Assembly: GCA_904066235.2 (NCBI GenBank) | Contig: CAJFCV020000006.1 | Location: forward strand, 1,674,001-1,738,000 | DNA: 64,000 nucleotides | Origin: Bursaphelenchus xylophilus | Lineage: Eukaryota > Nematoda > Chromadorea > Rhabditida > Aphelenchoididae | Reading direction: 5' to 3' | In this document: piece after piece, positions 55,823 through 64,000 of the stretch | How positions within the stretch are numbered: position 1 is the first letter of the stretch | Layout: the number at the start of each line of letters is the position of its first letter | Translations under genes and position numbers: made by a program | The notes under the pieces: model-generated | Seen by the model: only the letters and a program-made list of their open reading frames with translations | Databases searched by the model: none | What the model was told of the DNA's origin: nothing

Positions 55823-57398
55823 ATGAAGCAAATATCAGCGTTTCTGCTGATGGCTGCTGTTGCCTGCGGCAATATTATCACCAGAATGGAGCCTGGTGAG
55901 ATGACAGACTCATCGGACTTGGCAAACGGCAAGATCCGCGGCTGCTATCTCACCAACTGGGCGCAGTATCGGCCGCAGCCCGGGAAATGGACCATGGACA
56001 AGTACGAGGCGGGCGTCTGCACCCACATCTTCTACGCGTTCGCCAAGGCCGACGCGCAAGGAAATGTGGCCCCCACCGAGCCCAACGACCTGACCACCGG
56101 CTACAAGAGTCTGCAGGCGTTGAAGCAGAAGGACCGCGGGCTGAAGACGATCCTCTCGTTCGGCGGCGCCACTTTCGCCGGCTTCCCCGCGCTCGTCGCC
56201 AGCGACGCCAGCCGCAGAGGCTTTGCGAGGAAGCTGGTGGACTTCGCTAAGCATCACGGCTTCGACGGAGTCGATATTGATTGGGAATTCCCGAGTGGCG
56301 CACAAAAGCACGGGTTCACGGAGCTGATTAAGGCCGTCAAGGCTGCCGCAGGCCATGGATTCTTGGTCACCGCCGCTCTCAGCCCAAATGCCGAGCATGC
56401 CGAGCAAATCTACGAGTTCGCGGCGTTGAAGGACGCGCTGGACTTGGTGACTGTTATGGCCTATGATTTCCATGGAAGTTGGGACAAGGTTACAGGGCAT
56501 AACGCTCCGTTGAAGGGAGAGGGGAAATTCACCGTTGACTACTTGACTCAGTTCTACAAGAAGGTATGTATTGTACATACTATCGGTCTGTCGGGAAAAT
56601 AATTTCTTTCCTTGGGTTTTGCAGGCTGCTGATGACATTTTATATGATACATATTTTTTGTTATCAGTCTGTCGGGAAAATAATGAGCACAGTGTCGCTG
56701 ATCGTGTCGCTGAAGTGAAAAACGATTTGATTTTGCCGCAAGACATTTCATGCTCACTATTTTCCCGACAGACTGATAATAACAAATATTCATCGTATAA
56801 AATGTCATCGGCAGCCTGCAAAACCCCAAGAAAAGTCATAAGACGGTCTTATCGCTCTGTCGGGAAAATAATGAGCGTTATGTCGCTGTCGTGTCGCTGA
56901 AGTGAAAAGCTGCAACCGAGTGCTCATTATTTTCCCGACAGACTGATAAATCAACCAATCTTTCACAAAAAAGTCAATATTTTTCTTCAGCACTTCCCCG
57001 CCAACAAGATTGTCCTCGGCATCCCCACATACGGCCGTGGCTGGACTCTGGCCTCAGGCAATCCGAACCAAGGCCCCGGCTCTCATGCGCCATCACCGTC
57101 GCCGGCGTTCCCGGCTACGCGGACTGCCGGCATCGCCGCCTATTACGAGGTGTGCCAATTGGCGCGCAAAGGCGGAAAAGTGAGCTTTGACAACAAAGCT
57201 GAGGTCCCGTACGTTCAACAAGGAAATCATTGGTATAGTTACGATGATGGGAAATCCGTCGGACTGAAAGCACACTACGCCAGGGAGAATGGACTGGCTG
57301 GAGTGTTCGTCTGGACCTTGGACTTTGACGACTTTGAAAACGTCTGCAACAAGGGCAAATTTGAGTTGTTGAAGACAATCAAGAATGTTTTGGGATAA
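55823..57398 (+). CDS. GH18 chitinase, secreted
   Basis: Two exons (55823-56563, 56991-57398) join in phase 0 to 382 residues. It is an endochitinase-type glycoside hydrolase family 18 enzyme with substrate-assisted retaining hydrolysis. There is an N-terminal signal peptide (MKQISAFLLMAAVACG, about 1-16). The TIM-barrel motifs are KTILSFGG (108-115), the catalytic DGVDIDWE with D148, D151, D153 and acid E155, MAYDFHG (212-218), GIPTYGRGWTL (257-267), and WTLDFDDF (356-363). All catalytic residues are present, so it should be active, unlike the CHIL-type inactive relatives. It has no C-terminal chitin-binding domain. The coding sequence is markedly GC-rich with biased codons, suggesting high expression. 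The 427-bp intron is a nest of family-B foldback MITEs. AATAAA is at 57449. The upstream neighbour is another chitin-related secreted protein. Confidence 0.95.
56605..56838. repeat. Palindrome of 234 bp with a family-B MITE at its centre
   Basis: The left arm contains CTTGGGTTTTGCAGGCTGCT then GATGACATTTTATATGATAC. The right arm is the reverse complement (GTATAAAATGTCATCGGCAG, then CCTGCAAAACCCCAAG). The spacer is family-B copy 4. The same arm sequence (GACATTTTATACGATGAA) recurs at 62250-62425. Confidence 0.9.
56662..56777. mobile_element. Foldback MITE family B copy 4
   Basis: Best-preserved copy, 116 bp, with symmetric ends TATCAGTCTGTCGGGAAAAT and reverse complement ending CCGACAGACTGATA. 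The interior has GTCGCTGAAGTGAAAAACGA. Confidence 0.93.
56850..56948. mobile_element. Foldback MITE family B copy 5
   Basis: A 99-bp copy (TATCGCTCTGTCGGGAAAAT to CCCGACAGACTGATA) only 42 bp before the exon 2 acceptor. Confidence 0.92.
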
Positions 57399-57448
57399 AG
57401 AACGGTTTTTTTGTGAATATTTATTTGTTTTGTAGCTTTTTGGACCGG

Positions 57449-57454
57449 AATAAA
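57449..57454 (+). terminator. Polyadenylation signal of the chitinase gene
   Basis: AATAAA about 50 bp after the stop codon. The first TGCACWGTGCA unit of the next array begins only about 100 bp further. Confidence 0.75.
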
Positions 57455-57539
57455 AGTGATTGCAGTGCAGAAATTTAGGTTTTTTTTTTGCTTTTTTCAA
57501 TTTGTTTTTTTTTTGACGATTTACACTAACTTTTCTAAT

Positions 57540-57870
57540 CAAAAAAATCTGCACAGTGCAAAACTCTAGGCGTTTTTCAATTATAAAATTGCACTGTGCA
57601 AAATTATAGGCTTTTTTCAACTAAAAATTTTCACAGCGCGAAAACGTAGGCTTTTTTCAACTAAAGATTTGCACAGTGCAAAACCCTAGGCTTTTTTCAA
57701 CTGTAAAGCTGCGCGGTGCGAAACCATGAACTTTTTTCTTTGCACTGTGCAATAGCATAGGCTTTTTTCAACTAAAAATTTGCACAGTGCAAAAGCATAG
57801 GCTTTTTATAACTATAAAACTGCATTGTGCGAAAACGTAAGCTTTTTTCAATTATATTTTTGCACAGTGC
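57540..57870 (+). repeat. TGCACWGTGCA array downstream of chitinase, forward
   Basis: About eight units. Confidence 0.9.
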
Positions 57871-58659
57871 AAAAGTAAATGCCATTTTTTTATATTAAAA
57901 CTACTAATTAAGGTGTTGTATTCATCAAATTTGATATTTTAAGGCTTGTCAAGACGCCAGAGTTTGCTTTAGCAAAAAAAAATTTTTTCGAATTGCTAAA
58001 AACAGTCAAAAAAGCATTTTTATGGTGTTGCGAAAAAAGTTCTGGGGGTTTTTTCGCCCTTACAAACCAAAATTGGGCAGATAATTTTTACAAACTCTGA
58101 ATCAGAAAAATTTTGGGATTTTTTTGATATATATCTCGACCTGTAACCCCATACCCCATAGAAGTGTTTTCATTGTAAAAAAAATCCCTCATTTTAGCCT
58201 TCAGCCTCTTAAATCACATTTTCAAGCCCATTTTCAACGTGTTCATAAGAATTATTTTGCATAATTCCCCCGAATTTGGGTCTCTCCAATTCTTTTTATT
58301 AGTCCACGTATCGCAAACCCCCATTTCCATCGCCCTCTCAATTTTCGAAAAAACGCGCCCCGAGGCCAAAGAATGCACCATAAAAATCAAATTGATGTTT
58401 TCGAAACCATTTTTTGTGCGTCGAAAAAAAATTGGAAATGAAAAGAGAAAACGCCGAATTTTTGTCGCGAATATTTTCACATCTCATTTTTTGGGTGTCG
58501 AAAAAATGAGAAGCACAAATTTTTGAAAAGAGAAAATGGGTTTTTCGTTTGCAAAAAAGTCGGGAATTTGATGGAAAAGTAATGAGAAATGATACCTGGA
58601 AAGGGTTTTGGGTCGTAGTTTGAGCTGAAGGAACGCTGTAAAAATAAAAATTTTGCAGT
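57871..58659. other. No gene seen
   Basis: Open frames on both strands (58214-58480, 58239-58526) are mutually overlapping and lack splice or codon support. Confidence 0.45.
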
Positions 58660-59100
58660 GCGCAAAATGTGGAGTTTTATAGTTACAAAAAGCCTGTGGC
58701 TTTGCACAGTGCGAATTTTTAATTGAAAAAAGCTTATGCTATTGCACGGTGCAGAGAAAAAAGAGTCATGATTTTTCACAGTGCGATTTTTTAGTTCAAA
58801 AAAGCCTAGATTTCTGCACAGTGCAGTTTCCCAGTTGAAAAAAGCCTACGGTTTTGCACAGTGCGATTTTTTAGTTGAAAAAAACCTATGTTTTCGCACA
58901 GTGCAATTTCGTAGTTGAAAAAAGCCTATGGTTTTGCACAGTGCGAATTTTTAATTGAAAAAAGCTTATGCTATTGCACGGTGCAGAGAAAAATGCGCAT
59001 GTTTTTGCACTGTGCAATTTCGTAGTTGAAAAAAGCTTATGCTTTTGCACAGTGCAGTTTTCTAGTTGAAAAAAGCCTACATTTTTGCACTGTTTAATTT
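58660..59100 (-). repeat. TGCACWGTGCA array, reverse
   Basis: About eleven units. A segment of about 240 bp is duplicated: the stretch around GCTTATGCTATTGCACGGTG occurs at 58732 and again at 58972. Confidence 0.9.
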
Positions 59101-59519
59101 TTCGAAATTTAATTTTTTCGCTCATGTTTTGAAATTCAAATTTTTTTCATTTCAATTTCTCACTCCTTTCCCATTTCCATCTACCATATTCGCCCTCACA
59201 AGATTTGTTTTGTGAAAGCTCGCTGCTTTTGTGAATTTTTGATCTCTTTCACCTTTCTGTTTTCCAATTCCAATATTTCTCCGCAATTTTCGGATGGAAA
59301 TCCGAGGCGTTGAGTCAGAAAAAAACGCACGCTCTCCACCCCGACTCCATAAAAATTCTCCATTCCCTTTTTTATTATTCCTTCCAAATAAAAAAAAAAA
59401 ATTTTCTCTCCGCCATTTCAAAGAAAACTCCCTCTTTTCTCTTTTTTTTCTCGAACCTGAAAAACGAAATTTTTCGGGGAGAAAATTTGGGTTAAATTTT
59501 TTCAATTTTTTTTGCGGAA

Positions 59520-59672
59520 TTTAGGCTTTTTTCAATTAGAAAACTGCACTGTTTAAAAATCTAGACTACTAAAAATTTGCACAGTGCAAAAATCTAGGTA
59601 TTTTTGAACTAGAAAACTGCACGGTGCAAAACCATAGGCTTTTTTCAACTAAAAATTTGCACAGTGCAAAAA
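59520..59672 (+). repeat. TGCACWGTGCA array, forward, short
   Basis: Four units. Confidence 0.88.
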
Positions 59673-59853
59673 GAAAAAAACTTTTTGGCCATTCTCTGCC
59701 AGTTTCGTGAGGAACAAATTGATTTTTTGTGGAGACATCACTCAAGCTCGGTCGTTTTTGCAAAACGCAAGCTCGAAATTTCACATATGTTATAAAAAAT
59801 TTTATTCTAAATTTTCGCCAAGTTTCATCAGAATCTGAGCGTGGCACATGGAG

Positions 59854-59968
59854 TATCAGTTTGTCGGGAAAATAATGTGGATTTGTCGCAGTCTTGTCGC
59901 ACCAAGCTAGCCGTCGGAGAGCGATTCCAAGGCGCGACAAATCCACATTATTTTCCCGACAGAATCTT
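59854..59968. mobile_element. Foldback MITE family B copy 6
   Basis: TATCAGTTTGTCGGGAAAAT start. The right end is CCACATTATTTTCCCGACAG, continuous with the following 30-bp array. Confidence 0.88.
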
Positions 59969-60240
59969 AAATCCTCATTATTTTCCAGCCAGACTGATAA
60001 AACCCCGTTATTTTCCCAACAAATCGATAATTCCACATTATTTTCCCGAGAAACAAATAAATCCCCATTATTTTCCCGACAGACCAATAAATCCATATTA
60101 TTTTCCCGACCGTCTGAATAAATCCACATTATTTTCTCGACAGACTGGTAAATCCCCATTATTTTTCCGACAGGCCGGTAAATCCACATTATTTTCCAGA
60201 CAGACTGAAAAATCCACATTATTTTCCCGACAGGCTGACA
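59969..60240 (+). repeat. 30-bp tandem array attached to family-B copy 6
   Basis: Nine to ten diverged units of about 30 bp built on ATCCACATTATTTTCCCGAC, running directly out of the right terminus of the preceding element. It is more diverged than the array at 51254-51668. Confidence 0.92.
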
Positions 60241-60565
60241 CTTCCCTGTAGTTTTTTAGATCCCAATATACATTTTTTCGGGCCCCATTTATGTACAATA
60301 TTTTGCCCTTTTTTATGACTCCCCTCCCAAACAAAGAGTTGTTCGCGGTTTCTCCGTTTTTTTTTTATTTCACCCATTATCCGAAAACATTTATTCGAGT
60401 GCGCTTCTCTCGTCATTTTTGGAATTTTCGTGTGCGGAGAAAAGGAGTCATAAAACTCGGGGGGAGATGCAAATTTGATTTGGGGCAAAAACAAAAAGAA
60501 ATTTTGATTGGTCCTCTCTGCGGGACGTCAAAGATATCTGGCGGAAAGTTACAATTAGACACTAC
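60241..60565. other. No gene seen
   Basis: Spacer of about 325 bp between repeat blocks; open frames here are short and unsupported. Confidence 0.45.
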
Positions 60566-60991
60566 GGGGGTGTCGGGAAAATAACGAGTCGCTGCGCCGA
60601 TCGCTGAAGTGAAAGCGATTTGATTTTGTCGCTACACAATTCATTTTTTTGTCGATATGATTTTCGGGGGCTAAGGTAGTACAGCCCCCCAGTCCAGTTT
60701 AGCCCCCCATGACCCAGTACACCCCCCTCGTCCATTCTGAACCCCAAAATTTATTTCAAAGAATTAAACCAAGTTGTATGGTCCAGCACAAGCCCCCTAC
60801 GTTTTAGATCAAACCCCCAACGTAGTAGATCGAACCCCCACTTACATTTTTTGTATTATTCTAGTTCATTATGTGGGGTGTGAAACGGGCAAAACAGTGG
60901 GGGTTTGAACTACCTTTCGTGGGGGGCTCAACTACCGAAGCCCCGATTTTCGATGCGACAGAGTGCTCATTATTTTCCCGACAGACTGATA
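60566..60991. mobile_element. Foldback MITE family B copy 7, interrupted
   Basis: The ends and internal GTCGCTGAAGTGAAAGCGAT and GATTTTCGATGCGACAGAGT are family B. A 278-bp foreign element splits it. Confidence 0.88.
60667..60944. mobile_element. hAT-like MITE inserted in a family-B MITE
   Basis: TIRs GGGGCTAAGGTAGT (left) and reverse complement of GGGGCTTCGGTAGT (right). It is flanked by an exact 8-bp duplication GATTTTCG (60659-60666 and 60945-60952), which is single in family-B copy 3. An 8-bp duplication is typical of hAT transposases. The interior is unusual: runs of CCCCC and AACCCCC on one strand, with no ORF. Confidence 0.88.
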
Positions 60992-61164
60992 AAAAAAAGT
61001 GCATTTCGCACTATGCAACTTGTTGTGCTTTGCTGTCACGACTTAGCTATGAGTCGTCGTGTAAGATGGCCCTTAACTTGCCCGCTACTACTAGTATTCA
61101 CTACCCTCTGATAACCCGGAGACACAAACTAGAGGACTCTGGCAATAAAACTGTGAACTCACGA

Positions 61165-61365
61165 CATTGACTCCAGACGATGTGACCATAAACAAAACAA
61201 TAGACAAATAGTAAATACAGTAGACTTTATTGGACACAACCGCGGGAAAAGACAAAACACAAATTAATGCTAATAATTGGCGATTTCTCTTCCTTTTATA
61301 CCAATTTGTCGGTCATTCCGTGGGAATATGCAAATTCGCACTCGAAGTCGTGACATTGCGCCGTG
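61165..61365 (-). mobile_element. Solo-LTR-like sequence copy 2
   Basis: Strongly similar to 53270-53475: TATAAAAGGAAGAGAAATCG, then TGTGTCCAATAAAGTCTACT on the minus strand. It lacks ATAAGC-type bases present in copy 1 (CCGCGGGAAAAG versus CCGCATAAGCGGGAAAAG). No internal retroelement domain is nearby. Confidence 0.65.
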
Positions 61366-62439
61366 CAATAAGTCTTTTTTGCGTGGTCGCTCTGCCCTGA
61401 AAAAAAGGTTATATTAGGACCTGGCGAAGCCGCTGGATGTTAGGCGGACGCCCAGTGAAGGCTCGGCGGAGACTTGGCGAAGGCGAAGCAATATGACTTT
61501 TTCTGATATGCAACGTTGGTTTTCTTTACCCTGAGTTACTACCATATAAAATAGAAATAACAAAATTTTCGGCAAGACCCCGCGTTTATGTCTTCGCCGG
61601 GCTTAATAGACAAACCATATAGGCCTATATAGGGCACAAAACGGTAGGTTTGCTTTGATGTTTCGCTTCAGATAGATTGAGTAAGGGTTTATTTTTTTAT
61701 TTTTTTACAATTCAAGTCACCTTTATTCGGCCATTTAAGACCTCTTTTACCTTCTCTGACATCAGTTCAGCCATTTTCTCGCAAAAATTTATGTTGTACT
61801 AGACAGAAAGTACAAAATTTTTGAAAATTTTCCCCGATTTCCCCCATAATTTCCTCTCCCACGCCATCCAAATGCTTTCAAAATCCATCTCGCGGCCTTC
61901 CAACATACTGTAAGTTTCAAAACCCAGTACTTTTTATCCATTTCCCCTCTTCTTTGAGGGGTTTCCCCTTCGAATCCTCCATTTTTATTTTTCGACGATA
62001 AAATTTCCGCCAAACTCCTGCAAAACCCCAAAAGAATTAGTTGGGGATTTCGCAAAAGAAAATTCCCCGAAAATGGGGCGAAATTGGAGCGAAGAAAGTG
62101 TTGTTTTTTGAAGGTTTAGTATTATCACGGGTAAAATTGGAGTTTGAGAGTGTAATTGAGGCCTCCAAACGGCGAAATATGTGTGCTGTTTTGGGCCAAT
62201 ACAACTGTTTATGAACATTTTTTGCAAAAATTTTATTTCCGGTCTGTTGGCGACATTTTATACGGAAATAGACATTTTATACGATGAAAGGTGTCTCGGA
62301 ACTCAAAAAAATTTCAATTTTCTCAGTTGTCGGGAGATGATAACAATGTAAATAGATGATATGCCAATCAGTTGAGCATTTGCAATAAATTTTAATGGTG
62401 ATGACATTTTATACGATGAAACATGTCTGAGTGCTCATT
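61366..62439. other. No gene seen
   Basis: Includes a GC-rich block at 61420-61490 (GGCGAAGCCGCTGGATGTTA and GGCTCGGCGGAGACTTGGCG), the inverse of the block at 34448. It also has three copies of GACATTTTATACG between 62250 and 62425. Confidence 0.45.
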
Positions 62440-62722
62440 ATTTTCCCGACAGACTGATATTTTTATTTTTTGACATTTTTTGTGGTCCCCTCTTGCCATT
62501 GCCTTTGTTTTTTCCTTCACCGAATCTCCCTTTCCCATAGTCCCACCTTGGCCTAAAGAATCCCCATTATTTTCCCGACAGACTAATATTTTTATTTTTT
62601 GACTTTTTTTGTGGTCCCCTCTTGCCACACCTTTTATTTTTTCTCCCACCGAATCTCTCTTTGCCATAGTCCCCCCTTGACCCAAAGAGTCCTCATTATT
62701 TTCCCGACAGACTAATATTTTT
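62436..62722 (+). repeat. Tandem repeat of about 130 bp ending in family-B termini
   Basis: Two full units and a third terminus. Each starts at ATTATTTTCCCGACAGACT, then TATTTTTATTTTTTGAC and TGTGGTCCCCTCTTGCCA, and ends with CATAGTCCCACCTTG-like sequence. The unit boundaries are family-B right termini at 62437, 62567 and 62694. Confidence 0.9.
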
Positions 62723-63170
62723 CCAAATTTTGCCTATTCCCATTCTGCAATTTGCCGATCAAAGTTCGCATGCCCTATACGTTCCGCTGACAGGGGCGTT
62801 TGGAAATTTGTTTTCCCAAATTTTTATATTTCGATATTTGACTATAGATCAAACAAGAAGAAGAAAAAAAACGTTTCTCGTTTTTCTCTCGCAAAATTCC
62901 GTGTTTTTCCTGCAGCGTTTAATCGGTCCCCCCACACTGGCTGAACAACTCTTCGGAAAAGAGAGGGAGAGCGTTTTTTCGAGAAAACGACAAAAATTTG
63001 GAGCGGGGGGAGTGAGGAAATGTGTGTGTTTTGGGCCGCGGAAAATAATCATTTACGTGGTTTCGCGGGCTATTTTTAGCGGGGCGGAGGAAAACGAGCG
63101 CTGACGTTCGCGGGCTTGTGGCAGGATGACGGGATCCCATGGAAGTGGAGGTTTATGACCTCTGAAACAC
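62723..63170. other. No gene seen
   Basis: A GC-richer block at 62900-63110 is open in two minus frames and one plus frame. It might be a promoter-proximal region of a gene outside the window, but no splice-consistent exon is found. Confidence 0.35.
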
Positions 63171-63174
63171 AGTG

Positions 63175-64000
63175 CAGTAGAAATTGAGCAATACCCGTGA
63201 CATTAGGCGCAGCTAGGAGCTGATTCATCCAAAAGGTTAGAGTTGATGACATGGATAATATGTTTGACCTCAAAAACCATCTAAAAATTCATTTTATGAC
63301 ATATAAGTGGGATCGTTGTGAAGCCAGCATCTTCTAGAACGTAGTGATGTGTATTTTACGCCTTGCCAGAGGCAGTAGTCGGAGATAGAAGCTGATTCAT
63401 CGAAAAGGTTAGAGTTGATGACATGGATAATATATTTGACCTCAAAAAGGAACTAAAAATTTACTTCATGACATCTAAAGAGTATCAGCGTAAAGCTTTT
63501 GTCCTCTAGAACACATACAAATAAATTTCATACCCTGTCAGAGGCACTAATACCTAGAGCGATATCATTTTTGGAAAAATGGTGATTTAACAACATGGAT
63601 AATATATTTTACCTCAAAAACTATCTAAAAATTTACTCTATGACATGAAAATAGTATCATCGTGAAGCCTTTGTTTTCTAGAACGCAGAGATATGCATTT
63701 TACGCCATGCCGGAATCATTAGTAGCCAGAAAGACCTAACCTTGAAAAAATGCAGATTTGACGTCAAGTACATTATACATATTTTGCCCCGTAATACGGC
63801 TGAAGCGATACTGCAAAGCCGAAAGGGTGAATATTAATGCGGTCGGCGACAGTAAGAAGGCAGTAGAATTAATTTCAGGCGCTCTCTTTGAGAGTATTAC
63901 CATATAACGGCTAATTGTATAAAAACTTGTCATTTGATGTCACGGATAATATATTTTGCCCTAAAATGAAAAGCATTAGGGCTAAATGTGCAGAAGGCTT
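63175..64000 (+). repeat. Degenerate satellite of about 170 bp, runs off the window
   Basis: At least four units. The block CTAGAACGTAGTGATGTGTA recurs as CTAGAACACATACAAATAAA and CTAGAACGCAGAGATATGCA at 63334, 63508 and 63676. GACATGGATAATATATTTGA recurs near 63250, 63420, 63593 and 63935. Copies are about 70-80 percent alike by eye. Confidence 0.85.

Noticed and set aside
55910..56839. 309-codon minus-strand open frame opposite the chitinase
   Set aside because: It lies antisense to the GC-rich GH18 exon, has no family resemblance and continues into MITEs; a shadow of biased codon use.
62730..63104. 124-codon plus frame as a gene
   Set aside because: It begins inside a MITE terminus and both minus frames are equally open; no splice or motif evidence.

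Overview
The window looks like nuclear DNA of a free-living rhabditid nematode, plausibly Caenorhabditis or a close relative. Almost every 3' splice site reads TTTTCAG or TTTTTAG, many introns are short, intergenic DNA is AT-rich, and the genes are nematode-type. I recognise an endosomal Na+/H+ exchanger, the mitochondrial ATPase inhibitor IF1, a CPEB RNA-binding protein, an acylated globin, a GH18 chitinase and a chitin-binding/LDL-receptor-A protein. The species call is inference. There are no bacterial signals, rRNA genes or intact tRNA genes. All exon models below were built by hand from splice signals and reading phase.

Layout. 1-8.0 kb: a small unknown minus-strand gene (1174-1926, perhaps with a first exon at 7959-8035) and two large palindromes. 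8-23 kb is the gene-rich part: nhx-5-like exchanger (minus, 9183-13093), a short upstream coding stretch (13156-13402), IF1 (minus, 14438-15205), a divergent Lys/Ser-rich membrane protein (plus, 15633-20196) whose introns are full of transposons, and a convergent CPEB gene (minus, 20744-22566). 22.6-39.4 kb is a roughly 17-kb gene desert of nested terminal-inverted-repeat elements, a miniature LTR element with a small coiled-coil ORF, and repeat arrays. 39.5-57.4 kb holds three plus-strand genes: globin (39466-42479), secreted CBM14/LDLa protein (47396-53900) and chitinase (55823-57398). From 57.4 kb to the end only repeats are visible, finishing in a degenerate satellite of about 170 bp that runs off the window.

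The genes are mostly unlinked in function. The CBM14/LDLa protein and the chitinase both act on chitin (eggshell, pharynx or cuticle-associated matrix) and lie next to each other in the same orientation. IF1 and the exchanger lie in tandem on the minus strand with a small coding stretch between them, so they may be co-transcribed.

The dominant and least explained signal is the repeat landscape. First, a unit of about 40 bp carrying the odd-length palindrome TGCACWGTGCA is present about 200 times by eye, mainly from 26.8 kb onward, as arrays between and inside genes. Second, MITEs of two unrelated families sit at the exact centre of much larger palindromes in four places. Third, a foldback family has 30-bp terminal arrays like Drosophila FB elements. 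Fourth, TA-target elements are packed end to end through a single shared TA, some reduced to nothing but their inverted repeats.
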